This document shows positions 26,686 to 35,445 of a stretch of 64,000 nucleotides of DNA, piece by piece; within the stretch, counting starts at the first letter, position 1; every line of letters begins with the position of its first letter. Both the position numbers and the translations under genes were made by a program. The notes below the pieces were generated by a model. The model worked only from the letters and a program-made list of their open reading frames with translations. It was not told where the DNA came from and searched no databases. The DNA lies in assembly GCF_013408245.1 (NCBI RefSeq), contig NZ_JACBYS010000002.1:868001-932000 (forward strand). Reading direction: 5' to 3'. The DNA comes from Duganella sp. 1224 (GTDB lineage: Bacteria; Pseudomonadota; Gammaproteobacteria; Burkholderiales; Burkholderiaceae_D).

Positions 26686-27600
26686 TCAGGCCGGCGCTAC
26701 TGCCGCGCCACCGCCCGCCGCCATGATCTCCTGCACAAAGGTGGTGAAGGCGCGGGCCTTGGCACTGGCCAGGCGCCCGGCCGGGTACACGGCCCAGACG
26801 TCGATGGTCGGCAAGGACCACTCCGGCAGCAGCTGTTCCACCGCGCCACTGGCCAGTTCCGGCGCAAACATCCACTCCGACACGATGGCCACGCCAACGC
26901 CGCTGCAGACGGCCGCGCGCACCCCTTCCGCCGCGTTCACGCGCAGGCGCCCGCCAACGGTGACCGACACCTCCGTACCGTCGCGCTCGAACGACCAGGT
27001 GGTGGCGCCGCCGGAATCGCGCAGGTACACCACCGCCTCGTGCCGCGCCAGATCGGCCGGCAACCGTGGCCGGCCGTGTTCAGCCAGGTAGGACGGCGCC
27101 GCCACCGCCAGCCGTCGCCCGGTGACGATGCGGCGCGCCGTCATCGACGAGTCGCCCAGGTCGCCCATGCGCAAGGCCACATCGATGCCGTGCTCCAGCA
27201 GATCGATCTGGCGATCGTCCAGCATCACCTCCACCTCCAGCCCCGGATGGCGTTGCAGGAACTGTTTGATGTGCGGAATGATGTGCAGGCGCGCGAAGGT
27301 GACGGCGGCGCACACGCGCAGCTTGCCGGCCAGCTCGGCGCTGGCGCCGCGCGCCACGCCGTCGGCCTCATCGACCATGGCGATCGCGCGTTTGGCGGAC
27401 TCGTAATAGGCCTGGCCGGTCTCGGTGGTGGTCAGTCCGCGCGTGGAGCGCAGCAACAGGCGCGCCTGCAGCCGTTCTTCCAGCTGGGCGATGGCCTTGG
27501 AGACAGCGGGCTGACCCACGTCCAGCCGCCGCGCCGCCGCCGAGAACGAGCCCGTCTCCACCGTGCAAACAAAGGTTTCCATCAAAGTCAGTCGATCCAT
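26686..27600 (-). CDS. LysR-family transcriptional regulator
   Basis: A 304-residue LTTR: a winged helix-turn-helix at residues 1-60 (MDRLTLMETF, AAARRLDVGQPAVSKAIAQLE) and a two-lobed effector domain. The ATG at 27600 gives the canonical LysR N-terminus. It is convergent with the redox operon and divergent from the alpha/beta hydrolase at 27753, so either could be its target. The 150-base divergent gap also contains the ECF promoter at 27665. Confidence 0.92.
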   Translation of the reverse strand: MDRLTLMETFVCTVETGSFSAAARRLDVGQPAVSKAIAQLEERLQARLLLRSTRGLTTTETGQAYYESAKRAIAMVDEADGVARGASAELAGKLRVCAAVTFARLHIIPHIKQFLQRHPGLEVEVMLDDRQIDLLEHGIDVALRMGDLGDSSMTARRIVTGRRLAVAAPSYLAEHGRPRLPADLARHEAVVYLRDSGGATTWSFERDGTEVSVTVGGRLRVNAAEGVRAAVCSGVGVAIVSEWMFAPELASGAVEQLLPEWSLPTIDVWAVYPAGRLASAKARAFTTFVQEIMAAGGGAAVAPA

Positions 27601-27664
27601 CCCTATCCTTTCCCGAGGCGCGGCCGACCGGCGCGGCGCCACGCGCAATCCTGCATTATGCCGT

Positions 27665-27690
27665 GTAACCGAACCGGCGGCGGCAGCGTA
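27665..27690 (+). promoter_or_regulatory. ECF sigma promoter of the first hydrolase
   Basis: GTAACC (27665-27670), exactly 16 bases, then CGTA (27687-27690), 63 bases before the GTG start at 27753. It matches the other four motif copies in spacing. Confidence 0.72.
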
Positions 27691-27752
27691 TTAGATCGCA
27701 GCGCTTGCGGCACACTGGAGCGGCCGCCGCTACACGTCAAGGAGACCCCACA

Positions 27753-28622
27753 GTGGCAGTAGAACATTTTGAAGGCACGGCCATCATCAACGGCGTGCCG
27801 ATCTGGCACAAGGTGCTGGGCAGCGGCCCGGCACTGGTGGTGCAAAGTCCCGGCTGGGGCATCGGCTCGCGGTTGTACCAGGAGACGCTGAGCGATCTCG
27901 CCGCCCACTTCACGCTGGTGTTCTATGACACCCGGGGCAGCGGCCATTCCGACAGCGCCGATCTGGATTACGCCCAAGTCACAGTCGGCAACCTGGTCGA
28001 GGACCTGGAGGCGCTGCGGCGCCACCTGGCGCTGGACCGCTTTGCGCTGGCCGGCCATTCGCATGGTGGGTACATCGCCCTCAACTACGCGCTGAAATAT
28101 CCGGCGCGCCTGACTGCGCTGGTGCTGGCGGGCGCCCAGGTCGGCGTCGAGGAGCCGGGCGAGGACTTGAAGCGCACCCTGCCGCGATTGGCGCAGCGGC
28201 CCGAATATCGCGAGGCGGTAGCCGCGTTCACCGCGCCGCGTGCGCTGCGCGACCACCGGGATTTTTCCGCCTTCCTTAAAAAGATCGGTCCGCTGTACTT
28301 CAGGCATCCCGCCGGGCCGGCGTTCCGCCGCTTCATCGAGAATATCGAACACGCCCACATTTCCCTGAACAGTTTCCTGGCCACCGCGTCGACCGACAAG
28401 CGCTTCACAGTGCGGGAGCGGCTGTCCGCCATCTCGACGCCGACGCTGTGCATGGTCGGCGAGCACGACTTCATCTGCTCGCCGGTGCAGGCTCAGATAA
28501 TCGCCGACGCCATTCCTGGCGCCGAGCTGCGGGTATTCTCCGAGAGTGGACACTTCTGCTGGATGGAGGAGCCCGAACAATTCCGCGAGGTGTTGGTCGC
28601 GTTCTTCCACCGCCGTACCTGA
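27753..28622 (+). CDS. alpha/beta hydrolase, cytoplasmic paralogue
   Basis: A 289-residue alpha/beta hydrolase with nucleophile elbow GHSHGG, acid in GEHD and His in SGHF. It starts at GTG 27753, with GGAG 8 bases upstream. It has no signal peptide. It shares long stretches with the convergent gene at 28623 (SPGWGIGS against APGWGIGS; YDTRGSG in both), so the two are paralogues, one cytosolic and one exported. The stop codons abut with no gap. Each gene has its own GTAACC-N16-CGTA promoter. The substrate is unknown. Confidence 0.88.
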   Translation: MAVEHFEGTAIINGVPIWHKVLGSGPALVVQSPGWGIGSRLYQETLSDLAAHFTLVFYDTRGSGHSDSADLDYAQVTVGNLVEDLEALRRHLALDRFALAGHSHGGYIALNYALKYPARLTALVLAGAQVGVEEPGEDLKRTLPRLAQRPEYREAVAAFTAPRALRDHRDFSAFLKKIGPLYFRHPAGPAFRRFIENIEHAHISLNSFLATASTDKRFTVRERLSAISTPTLCMVGEHDFICSPVQAQIIADAIPGAELRVFSESGHFCWMEEPEQFREVLVAFFHRRT

Positions 28623-29579
28623 TCAGCGGAAGAAACTGGCCGCGTCGCTGAAGAATCGCTGCGACTGTTCGATCCAGGGGAAGTGGCCGGTGTTTTCATA
28701 TACCAGCAGCCGCGAGCCCGCGATCTCCTGCCGCAGCTTTTCCGAGACGCTGACCGGACAGACTGGATCTTGCCGTCCCACCACCATCAGCGTCTGGGCC
28801 GTGATCGTCGGCAGCGCGGACAGCGGCGGCACCTGCGGCCTGGGCGCGCTGGACGTGTATAACGCATACGCGGCGCCGGTCAGTGGCGCGCTGACCGTTT
28901 GCAGGAAGGCCGCGCCATCCTTGACCGGATCATACACGTAATACGCGGCGGTATCGCGGAACCACTGCGTAAAATCAGCGTCCTGCTTGGGCGCGTCCTC
29001 GCCAAAGCGCGCTACCGCCAGCTTGAAGCGCGGATCGGCGCGGCGCCAGGCGGCTTGCTCCTTGTTCGCCTGGCGGTCGGAGAAGCCAATCAGTTGGGTG
29101 CCGACCAGCATCAGCTTGTGCACGTGGTCCGGATAGCGCTCGGCATAAGCGATGGCGATGGCGCCGCCGTTCGAATGGCCGATCAGATCCAGCGTCGGCA
29201 GCTGCCAGTAGCGGCGCAGCCGCTCCAGGTCGTCCGCCATGTCCGACTCGTTCAGCGTGGGATAGTCGACCGCGTGGCTGGATTGTCCGCTGCCGCGCGT
29301 GTCGTAGGTCAGGACGGTAAATTGTTCTTCCAGCGGCGCCAGGCCGTTGCGCAGATAGGCCGAGCCGATGCCCCAGCCTGGCGCCTGCACCACCAGCACC
29401 GGTCCCTTCCCCTTTACCGTGTAGTGGAACGACAGACCGTTCAGCGTGACCTCATGTTCGCCGGGCTGCAGCCGGGCCTCGGCCACGGCGTCTTGCGCCG
29501 CGGCCGAGGCCAATGCCGGTTGGCCGAACAGGATCGCCGCGCCGGCGACCAGCGACGCCGCGACAAGCGGATACTTCAT
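28623..29579 (-). CDS. alpha/beta hydrolase, exported paralogue
   Basis: The 318-residue protein has a Sec signal peptide (MKYPLVAASLVAGAAILFG, cut near ALA|SA) and an alpha/beta-hydrolase domain with GHSNGG, GRQD and a TGHF histidine. It is a periplasmic or secreted counterpart of the hydrolase at 27753. It starts at the ATG at 29579 behind AAGGAGAAGG. The ECF-type promoter at 29635-29660 lies 56 bases upstream. Confidence 0.88.
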   Translation of the reverse strand: MKYPLVAASLVAGAAILFGQPALASAAAQDAVAEARLQPGEHEVTLNGLSFHYTVKGKGPVLVVQAPGWGIGSAYLRNGLAPLEEQFTVLTYDTRGSGQSSHAVDYPTLNESDMADDLERLRRYWQLPTLDLIGHSNGGAIAIAYAERYPDHVHKLMLVGTQLIGFSDRQANKEQAAWRRADPRFKLAVARFGEDAPKQDADFTQWFRDTAAYYVYDPVKDGAAFLQTVSAPLTGAAYALYTSSAPRPQVPPLSALPTITAQTLMVVGRQDPVCPVSVSEKLRQEIAGSRLLVYENTGHFPWIEQSQRFFSDAASFFR

Positions 29580-29634
29580 ACCTTCTCCTTGTGACTGAAT
29601 CGTGAAATCAGTTAATTGACTATGATGAGGGTAT

Positions 29635-29660
29635 TACGTATCAGTGCCGCAAATGGTTAC
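29635..29660 (-). promoter_or_regulatory. ECF sigma promoter of the exported hydrolase
   Basis: On the minus strand GTAACC (29660-29655), 16 bases, then CGTA (29638-29635), 56 bases before the ATG at 29579. It is the fifth copy of the same motif. Confidence 0.72.
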
Positions 29661-29736
29661 ACCGCGCGACGATTCCAGCGACCAGCCATCGTCAGCGAGA
29701 CGGCGGCGGCCGCGAAGCCCTGACAGTCCGGGGCGA

Positions 29737-30654
29737 TCAAGCTGTCTCGGCGACGACGGGCTTGACCAGATCCTTGCGCTCCACGCCCAACCACATGGCC
29801 ACCGCCGCCGCCACAAACACCGACGAGTAGATGCCGAAGCAGATGCCGATGGTCAGCGCCATGGCGAAGTGGTGCAGCGTTGGGCCGCCGAGAAACAGCA
29901 TCGACAGCACCATCATTTGCGTGCAACCGTGGGTGATGATGGTACGCGAGATGGTGGAGGTGATAGCGTTGTCGATCACCTGCTGCACGCTGGCGTTGCG
30001 GCGCTTGCGGAAATTCTCGCGGATGCGGTCGAAGATCACCACCGACTCGTTCACCGAATAACCCAGCACCGCCAGGATCCCCGCCAGTACCGTCAACGAA
30101 AACTCCCATTTGAAGAAGGCAAAAAAGCCGAGGATGATCACCACGTCGTGCAGGTTGGCGATAATGGCCGCCACCGCGAACTTCCATTCGAAGCGCACGG
30201 CCAGGTAGATCATCACGCCAATCACCACCATCACCAGCGCATTCAGTCCGTTCTGTCCCAACTCCTCGCCCACCTGCGGGCCGACGAATTCCACCTTGCG
30301 CACGGCGCAGGCGTCGTCCTTGCACAGCGCTACGGAGACGCGCGCGGAGGCGTCCTTGGACGAGATGCCCTGCACCACCGGCAGGCGCAGCATCACATCG
30401 TGCGCGGTGCCGAAGCTGGTGGCCTCCGGCTGCTCATAGCCCAGCGATTCCAGCGTGTGACGGATACGCTCCAGGTTCGCCGGCTGCTGGTAGCGCAGCT
30501 CCATCACTGTGCCGCCGCTGAACTCCACCGAGTAATTCAAGCCGCGATGCAGCAGGAAAAACACGGCGGCCACGAACGTCAGTGCCGAGATGATGTTGAA
30601 CACCAAGGCATGCCGCATGAACGGGATGTCTTTTTTAATGCGGAAGAATTCCAT
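29737..30654 (-). CDS. secF: SecF, protein translocase membrane subunit
   Basis: A 305-residue RND-type membrane protein with six helices, a large periplasmic loop after TM1, the GLNYSVEFSGGT segment, and the SecF signature LAVLGYSVNESVVIFDRIRE. With SecD it uses proton flow to pull exported proteins across the inner membrane. The ATG at 30654 gives the usual MEFFRIKK start. It lies 10 bases after secD. The usual neighbours yajC, tgt and queA are absent, so this may be a second copy. Confidence 0.95.
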   Translation of the reverse strand: MEFFRIKKDIPFMRHALVFNIISALTFVAAVFFLLHRGLNYSVEFSGGTVMELRYQQPANLERIRHTLESLGYEQPEATSFGTAHDVMLRLPVVQGISSKDASARVSVALCKDDACAVRKVEFVGPQVGEELGQNGLNALVMVVIGVMIYLAVRFEWKFAVAAIIANLHDVVIILGFFAFFKWEFSLTVLAGILAVLGYSVNESVVIFDRIRENFRKRRNASVQQVIDNAITSTISRTIITHGCTQMMVLSMLFLGGPTLHHFAMALTIGICFGIYSSVFVAAAVAMWLGVERKDLVKPVVAETA

Positions 30655-30664
30655 GATGTCTCCG

Positions 30665-32524
30665 TTATTTTTGCGCCGGCGTCCACACGGTGCCGATGGC
30701 GAGCGATTGCAGTTTCTTCTTGCGGCCATACCAGAGGTTGACCACGCCACGCGACACAAACGCGGCGGAGAACATCGACGTCAGGATGCCCAGCGTGTGC
30801 ACCACGGCGAAGCCGCGTATCGGTCCCGAGCCGAAGATCCACAAGGCCAGGCCCACGATCAGCGTGGTGACGTTGGAATCGATGATGGTGGCCCAGGCGC
30901 GTTCAAAGCCGGTGGCGATGGCGTTCTGCGGCGACGCGCCGCCGCGCAGTTCTTCGCGTATGCGTTCGTTGATCAGCACATTCGAGTCGATCGCCATGCC
31001 CAGCGCCAGCGCGATGGCGGCCATGCCGGGCAGCGTCAGCGTCGCCTGCATGCGCGACAGGATGGCGACCAGCAGCAACAGGTTGACCGCCAGCGCCAGC
31101 ACGCTGAAGACGCCAAAGATGCGGTAGTAGACAATCATGAAGATGGCAACCGCCGCGAAGCCGTACATGGTGGAATGCCGGCCCTTGTTGATGTTCTCGG
31201 CGCCCAGCGCCGGACCGATGGTGCGTTCCTCGATGACGTCCATCGGCGCCGCCAGCGCACCGGAGCGCAGCAGTAGCGCCAGTTCGGCGGCGTTGTCCGA
31301 GCTGCCCATGCCGGTGATATTGAAGCCGCTGCCGTTCAACTCCTGCTGGATGCGGGGCACGGACAGCACTTCCGGCTTGCCGGCTTTTTCAAACAGCACG
31401 ATCGCCATGCGCTTGCCGACGTTGCCGGCGGTGGCTTCGCTGATGCGGCGCCGGCCTTCGCTGTTCAGCTCCACGTTGACCGCCGGGCGGTGGTTGTCGT
31501 CCAGGGCGGCGACGGCGCTGGTGATGTAGTCGCCGGTCAGCACCACGTCCCTGGAGACGACCACCGGCGCGTCGCGGCCGACGGTCAGCAGTTCTTCGTT
31601 GAAGGGAATCGCCGCAGAGCGTTCGGTGCCGGGCGTGATGCTTTCATCCACCATGCGGATCTCCAGCGTGGCGGTGCGGCCGATCACCGAGCGGGCGCGC
31701 GCCACGTCCTGCATGCCTGGCAGCTGGACGACGATGCGGTCCGCGCCCTGCTGCTGGATCACCGGCTCCGCCACGCCCAGCTGGTTGACGCGTTTGGAGA
31801 GGGTGTTGATGTTTTGCTGTACGCCGTCATCGATGGTTTGCTTGAGCGCTTCCGGCTTCAGGCTGATGACGGTGGTGAGGTCGCCGGCGTCGATGAAGGC
31901 CAGGCCAGTCAGCTGGCCGGCCAGGATGTCCTTGGCGCGCTGGCGCGTGGCGTCATCGCGGAATGTGATGGTGACCGTGTCGCCTTCCCGGGCGATGCCG
32001 GCGTGGCGTATGTCCTTGTCGCGCAGGATGGTGCGGGCGGAAGTTTGTATGCTCTGGATGCGTTTATTGAGGACCGCCCTGGTATCGACCTGCATCAGGA
32101 AGTGGACGCCCCCGCGCAGGTCCAGGCCGAGGTACATGGGCACCGCGTGCAATGTCTGCAGCCACCTGGGCGTATCGGCCTGCAGGTTGAGCGCCACCAC
32201 GTATGCGGGGTCGGACGGATCGGTATTCAGGGCTTTTTCCAGCGCGGACTTGGCGCGGAACTGGATGTCCGGTGTGGCGAAGCTGGCGCTGACGTAGGGA
32301 TAAGCGCCGCTGGTGTCATAGCTGACGCTATCGCTGGCGATACCCTCTTGCGCCAGCGCGCCGGCGACCTTGGTCCGCATCTCGGGCGTCATCTTGACGG
32401 TGGATTTGCCGCTGGTGACCTGTAGCGCCGGCACCTCGCCAAAGTAGTTCGGCGCCGCGTACAGGGCCCCCAACAGAATGGCGCCGGCAATCAGGACGTA
32501 CTTCCAGATTGGGTATCGGTTCAT
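30665..32524 (-). CDS. secD: SecD, protein translocase membrane subunit
   Basis: A 619-residue SecD: N-terminal TM (MNRYPIWKYVLIAGAILLG), the YLGLDLRGGVHF motif, the P1 periplasmic domain, then a five-helix RND half with ALGMAIDSNVLINERIREE. All parts are present. It is first of the secD-secF pair, and no yajC is found upstream; the region to its right is divergent and begins a DUF1640-like gene at 32657. The lone pair may be the only copy, moved, or a paralogue. Confidence 0.95.
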   Translation of the reverse strand: MNRYPIWKYVLIAGAILLGALYAAPNYFGEVPALQVTSGKSTVKMTPEMRTKVAGALAQEGIASDSVSYDTSGAYPYVSASFATPDIQFRAKSALEKALNTDPSDPAYVVALNLQADTPRWLQTLHAVPMYLGLDLRGGVHFLMQVDTRAVLNKRIQSIQTSARTILRDKDIRHAGIAREGDTVTITFRDDATRQRAKDILAGQLTGLAFIDAGDLTTVISLKPEALKQTIDDGVQQNINTLSKRVNQLGVAEPVIQQQGADRIVVQLPGMQDVARARSVIGRTATLEIRMVDESITPGTERSAAIPFNEELLTVGRDAPVVVSRDVVLTGDYITSAVAALDDNHRPAVNVELNSEGRRRISEATAGNVGKRMAIVLFEKAGKPEVLSVPRIQQELNGSGFNITGMGSSDNAAELALLLRSGALAAPMDVIEERTIGPALGAENINKGRHSTMYGFAAVAIFMIVYYRIFGVFSVLALAVNLLLLVAILSRMQATLTLPGMAAIALALGMAIDSNVLINERIREELRGGASPQNAIATGFERAWATIIDSNVTTLIVGLALWIFGSGPIRGFAVVHTLGILTSMFSAAFVSRGVVNLWYGRKKKLQSLAIGTVWTPAQK

Positions 32525-32656
32525 ATTTCTCTCGTTTTTGTCGAATGTGCACGAGTTGAGGTTGGTGTTTCGACAAACAAGAGCTGATCAAAAATATATT
32601 TTTGAGCGACGTGAACGCGATAAATGCGTGGAGGTCTAAAGAAAAAGGAGATCATC

Positions 32657-32974
32657 ATGACCATTCATTTCGATAGCCACCAATATGCTACCCGGCTGAC
32701 AGAAGCCGGCATGCCCTCCGCGTTGGCAGGCATCCAGGCGGAGATGGCGGGCGATGTCATGAGCGAATTGTCGGCGCTGGACTCACGGCTCGGGCAAACC
32801 GACAGCAAAATTGAACACGCGAAGATCCTGCTCAACGCGCGCATCGATCAGGTGGAGGCGCGGCTGGAAGTAAAAATTGCAGACACCGGCAGCGACATCA
32901 TTAAATGGATCGTCAGCGTCGGCATACTGCAATCATCGCTGATTACGGCTTTGCTGCTGAAGTTAATGCAGTAA
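32657..32974 (+). CDS. DUF1640-like coiled-coil protein, short paralogue
   Basis: This 105-residue protein starts MTIHFDSHQYATRL behind a strong AAAGGAG. It has an N-terminal FDxHxYxxxLxxAGM segment, a coiled coil and a C-terminal hydrophobic helix (IIKWIVSVGILQSSLITALLL in outline). This matches DUF1640 (Bdr/CCDC90-like) proteins, small membrane-anchored coiled coils of unknown role. A longer paralogue lies at 41197 with the same ends but an expanded central repeat. Confidence 0.8.
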   Translation: MTIHFDSHQYATRLTEAGMPSALAGIQAEMAGDVMSELSALDSRLGQTDSKIEHAKILLNARIDQVEARLEVKIADTGSDIIKWIVSVGILQSSLITALLLKLMQ

Positions 32975-33073
32975 CATCTGCTTACGCTGGATACACTTTT
33001 TGTGTCAGCGCTGCCGGTATCTCTCCCGTTCTATATGCAAGCGCCGCTGATGGCGATATTCAGGAGAGAAAAA

Positions 33074-33571
33074 ATGGAAAACACCCCACGCACCCGTATT
33101 CATCCGATGATGGCTTTCGCTGCCGGTTCCGTTGCCCTGGTCAGCCTGATCGGCGCGGCGTCGATTGCCGGTCTGCTGCCGAATTCGCACGCGAACAATG
33201 CCAACGATCTTCCAGCGCAGACCGCAGTGGTCGCACCCGCGCCGGTCGCGCCGGTGCAAGCCGCAGTGCCAGCGCCTGCGCCTGCGCCTGAACCACGCCG
33301 CGTGGTGGAGCATAAAACTGTCGTGCATCACACCTATGCACCCGCACCACAGGTGGCGCAAGCGCCCGCACCGGCTCCCGCTCCCGCGGCAGCACCGCAA
33401 AACAGCATCGTCGGCATGGGACTCGGCGCGGTAGTCGGTGGCCTGATCGGCAACCAGGTTGGCAGTGGTAATGGCCGCAAGCTGGCGACGATTGCCGGCG
33501 CTGTCGGCGGCGGTTATGTCGGCAACGAGATCGCCAAAAATCAGCAACAGCAGCAACAACAACAGCGTTAA
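33074..33571 (+). CDS. glycine-zipper 2TM protein with Pro-Ala and poly-Gln tracts
   Basis: A 165-residue membrane protein: TM near 13-35, then a long Pro/Ala-rich linker with a HH-containing core (VVHHTYAP), then a glycine-zipper 2TM hairpin (GLGAVVGGLIGNQVG, IAGAVGGGYVGNEIA), as in SlyB/Rcc01698-like envelope proteins. It ends in eight glutamines, encoded by mixed CAG/CAA, followed by Arg. The ATG at 33074 has a GGAGAG-type ribosome-binding site. It is probably an envelope-stability protein. Confidence 0.82.
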   Translation: MENTPRTRIHPMMAFAAGSVALVSLIGAASIAGLLPNSHANNANDLPAQTAVVAPAPVAPVQAAVPAPAPAPEPRRVVEHKTVVHHTYAPAPQVAQAPAPAPAPAAAPQNSIVGMGLGAVVGGLIGNQVGSGNGRKLATIAGAVGGGYVGNEIAKNQQQQQQQQR

Positions 33572-33576
33572 AAAAA

Positions 33577-33599
33577 ATGGCCCGCGTACAGCGGGCCAT
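33577..33599 (-). terminator. terminator of the VOC-protein gene
   Basis: A perfect 9-base stem (atggcccgc / gcgggccat) around a 5-base loop is followed on the minus strand by a T run. It ends the VOC transcript. On the plus strand there is no T run after it. Confidence 0.8.
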
Positions 33600-33603
33600 T
33601 GGC

Positions 33604-34158
33604 TTACTTGGCCGGGAACTTCGGATTCCACAGCTTGCGGCTGGACTTCTTCTCGTAGCCCTTGCCCTGCGGGTAGCCCACCAGCTCCATCTCCGAGCCC
33701 CACGGCGACAGGAAGTGTACCCAGGTTTCGCCTTCGGTATCGCCGCTGGTCATGGTCATCGGTTCGCCGACGATGGCGATGCCTTTCGACTTCAGGTAGG
33801 CCACGCCGGCTTTCACGTCGTCGGTGTAAAAGGCGATGTGCGAGGCGCCGATGTCTTCCTGCTTCGGCATGGTGCCGCTGCCGGCCGAGTGCTTGTACTC
33901 GAACAGTTCGATGTTGGCGCCGGCGCCGCAGCGGACCATGGCCAGCGTCACGCTCTCCGCGCGCGGCGCCATGCCGAATGGGCCGATCTGCGTAATCGGC
34001 TCGCAGCCGAAGGTCGACACCAGGAAGTCCTCCGCCTGCTTCAGATTCGGCACGTTGATGCCGACGTGGTCGATACCCGCCGTCTTGATGCCGGCCGCCT
34101 GCGCCGCGCCACCCAGGTTCAGGACAAACGCCGTCAATATCGCTGCCATGATTTTCAT
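33604..34158 (-). CDS. exported VOC-family (glyoxalase-fold) protein
   Basis: A 184-residue protein with a signal peptide (MKIMAAILTAFVLNLGGAAQA) and a VOC domain: DHVGINVPNLKQAEDF at its start, HIAFYTDDVKA in the second half and WVHFLSPWGSEMELV at the end. Two His residues and a Glu fit a metal site. It may be a dioxygenase, isomerase or binding protein; the substrate is unknown. It is the third gene of an SDR-SnoaL-VOC operon. The gap to the SnoaL gene is 11 bases. Confidence 0.85.
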   Translation of the reverse strand: MKIMAAILTAFVLNLGGAAQAAGIKTAGIDHVGINVPNLKQAEDFLVSTFGCEPITQIGPFGMAPRAESVTLAMVRCGAGANIELFEYKHSAGSGTMPKQEDIGASHIAFYTDDVKAGVAYLKSKGIAIVGEPMTMTSGDTEGETWVHFLSPWGSEMELVGYPQGKGYEKKSSRKLWNPKFPAK

Positions 34159-34169
34159 AATTCGCTTCC

Positions 34170-34589
34170 TTATTTTTTGTCGATAAACACACGTGCGCTG
34201 GCCAGCTTGCCGTTCTTGATGGTGAAGATGTCTTCACCGCGCACCTGATTGGGATTGTCCCTGGGGCCATAACCCCAGGTCACGCGGCCTACGCCGTGAT
34301 TCCACGCCACCGGTTCCGGCGTGAACACAAAGCCGGCATGCCCGCCCTGCACTCGCTGAATCAGCTTTGCCACATCGGCGTAGCCGGCGGCCGCGCCACC
34401 GTAGTCGGCGACGTAGAAGTCCTCGGCGTACACCGCTGGGAACTTCGCCGCCCAGTTGCGCGGATCGGGATCGTTCCAGATTTCGAAGTGGCGGTTGATC
34501 AGTTGCTGGGCAACCGCCACCTCGTCGGTCTGCTGGCCATGGGCTAGCGTTGCCGCCGCCATCGCCGCAATGACGATCAGGGTTCTCAC
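34170..34589 (-). CDS. exported SnoaL/NTF2-like protein
   Basis: A 139-residue protein starting at a GTG two bases after the SDR stop codon. The signal peptide (RTLIVIAAMAAATLAHGQ) is followed by a SnoaL-like NTF2 fold: NRHFEIWNDPDP, VYAEDFYVADYGG, WGYGPRDNPNQ and GEDIFTIKNGKLASARVF. This small barrel occurs in ketosteroid-isomerase-like enzymes and binding proteins. The operon partners are an SDR and a VOC protein, suggesting handling of a small organic compound. Confidence 0.82.
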   Translation of the reverse strand: MRTLIVIAAMAAATLAHGQQTDEVAVAQQLINRHFEIWNDPDPRNWAAKFPAVYAEDFYVADYGGAAAGYADVAKLIQRVQGGHAGFVFTPEPVAWNHGVGRVTWGYGPRDNPNQVRGEDIFTIKNGKLASARVFIDKK

Positions 34590-34591
34590 GC

Positions 34592-35341
34592 TCAGATCTG
34601 CGCCATGCCGCCGTCGACGAACAGCTCAACGCCGTTGACGAAGCTGGCCGCGTCGGACGACAGGAAGGCCACAGCCTTGCCGATTTCCTCCGGCTCGCCC
34701 AGGCGCGCCAGCGGCACTTGCGAGGCTAGGAAGTCGAATAGGCCCTGGCGCGCTTCGTCCGGCACCAGGCCGCCCAGGCCAGGCGTGCGGATCGGACCAG
34801 GGCTGACGACGTTGACGCGGATGCCGCGTTCTTTCAGGTCCATCACCCACGAGCGGGCCAGGTTGCGCACCGCGGCCTTGCTGGCGCTGTAGATGCTGAA
34901 GTTGGCCGTGCCCTGGATCGACGTGGTCGAACCGGTCAGCACCACCGAGCCGCCATCCACCAGCAGCGGCAGCGCCTTCTGCACGGTGAACACCACGCCG
35001 CGCACATTGGTGCCGAAGATGCGGTCGAAGTGCTCTTCGGTGATGGCGCCCAGCGGCAGCATGTCGCCGCCGCCGGCGTTGGCGAACAGGATGTCCAGTT
35101 TGCCGGCGCTCTTGGCGATCTGCGCGTAGACTGCATCCAGATCGCTCAGCGAGGAAGCGTCGGCGCGGATGCCGGTGGCGCCGGCGCCGATGGCGGCAAC
35201 GGCGGCATCCAGTTCGGCCTGACGGCGGCCGGTGATGAACACGCGCGCGCCTTGTGCGGCCAGTTCCCGCGCGGTGCCCAAGCCAATGCCGGTGCTGCCG
35301 CCGGTGACCAGTGCGATTTTGCCTTCGAGTGGTTTGTTCAT
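34592..35341 (-). CDS. short-chain dehydrogenase/reductase
   Basis: A 249-residue classical SDR with TGGSTGIG (cofactor), NAGG, the catalytic Ser segment LTGSTTS, YSASK (Tyr/Lys) and [12 protein letters not shown] at the C-terminus. It is first of an SDR-SnoaL-VOC operon divergent from the LysR gene at 35446, which is probably its regulator. The substrate is unknown. The start at 35341 follows GGAGCAAATC. Confidence 0.92.
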   Translation of the reverse strand: MNKPLEGKIALVTGGSTGIGLGTARELAAQGARVFITGRRQAELDAAVAAIGAGATGIRADASSLSDLDAVYAQIAKSAGKLDILFANAGGGDMLPLGAITEEHFDRIFGTNVRGVVFTVQKALPLLVDGGSVVLTGSTTSIQGTANFSIYSASKAAVRNLARSWVMDLKERGIRVNVVSPGPIRTPGLGGLVPDEARQGLFDFLASQVPLARLGEPEEIGKAVAFLSSDAASFVNGVELFVDGGMAQI

Positions 35342-35445
35342 GATTTGCTCCGTTAAGTAAGTTGCGATGGGTGCACTTTACCGCCCACCGATTTATTGAT
35401 AAACGGTGTAAAATTAAAATCACTATCCACACATGGGAATAATCG

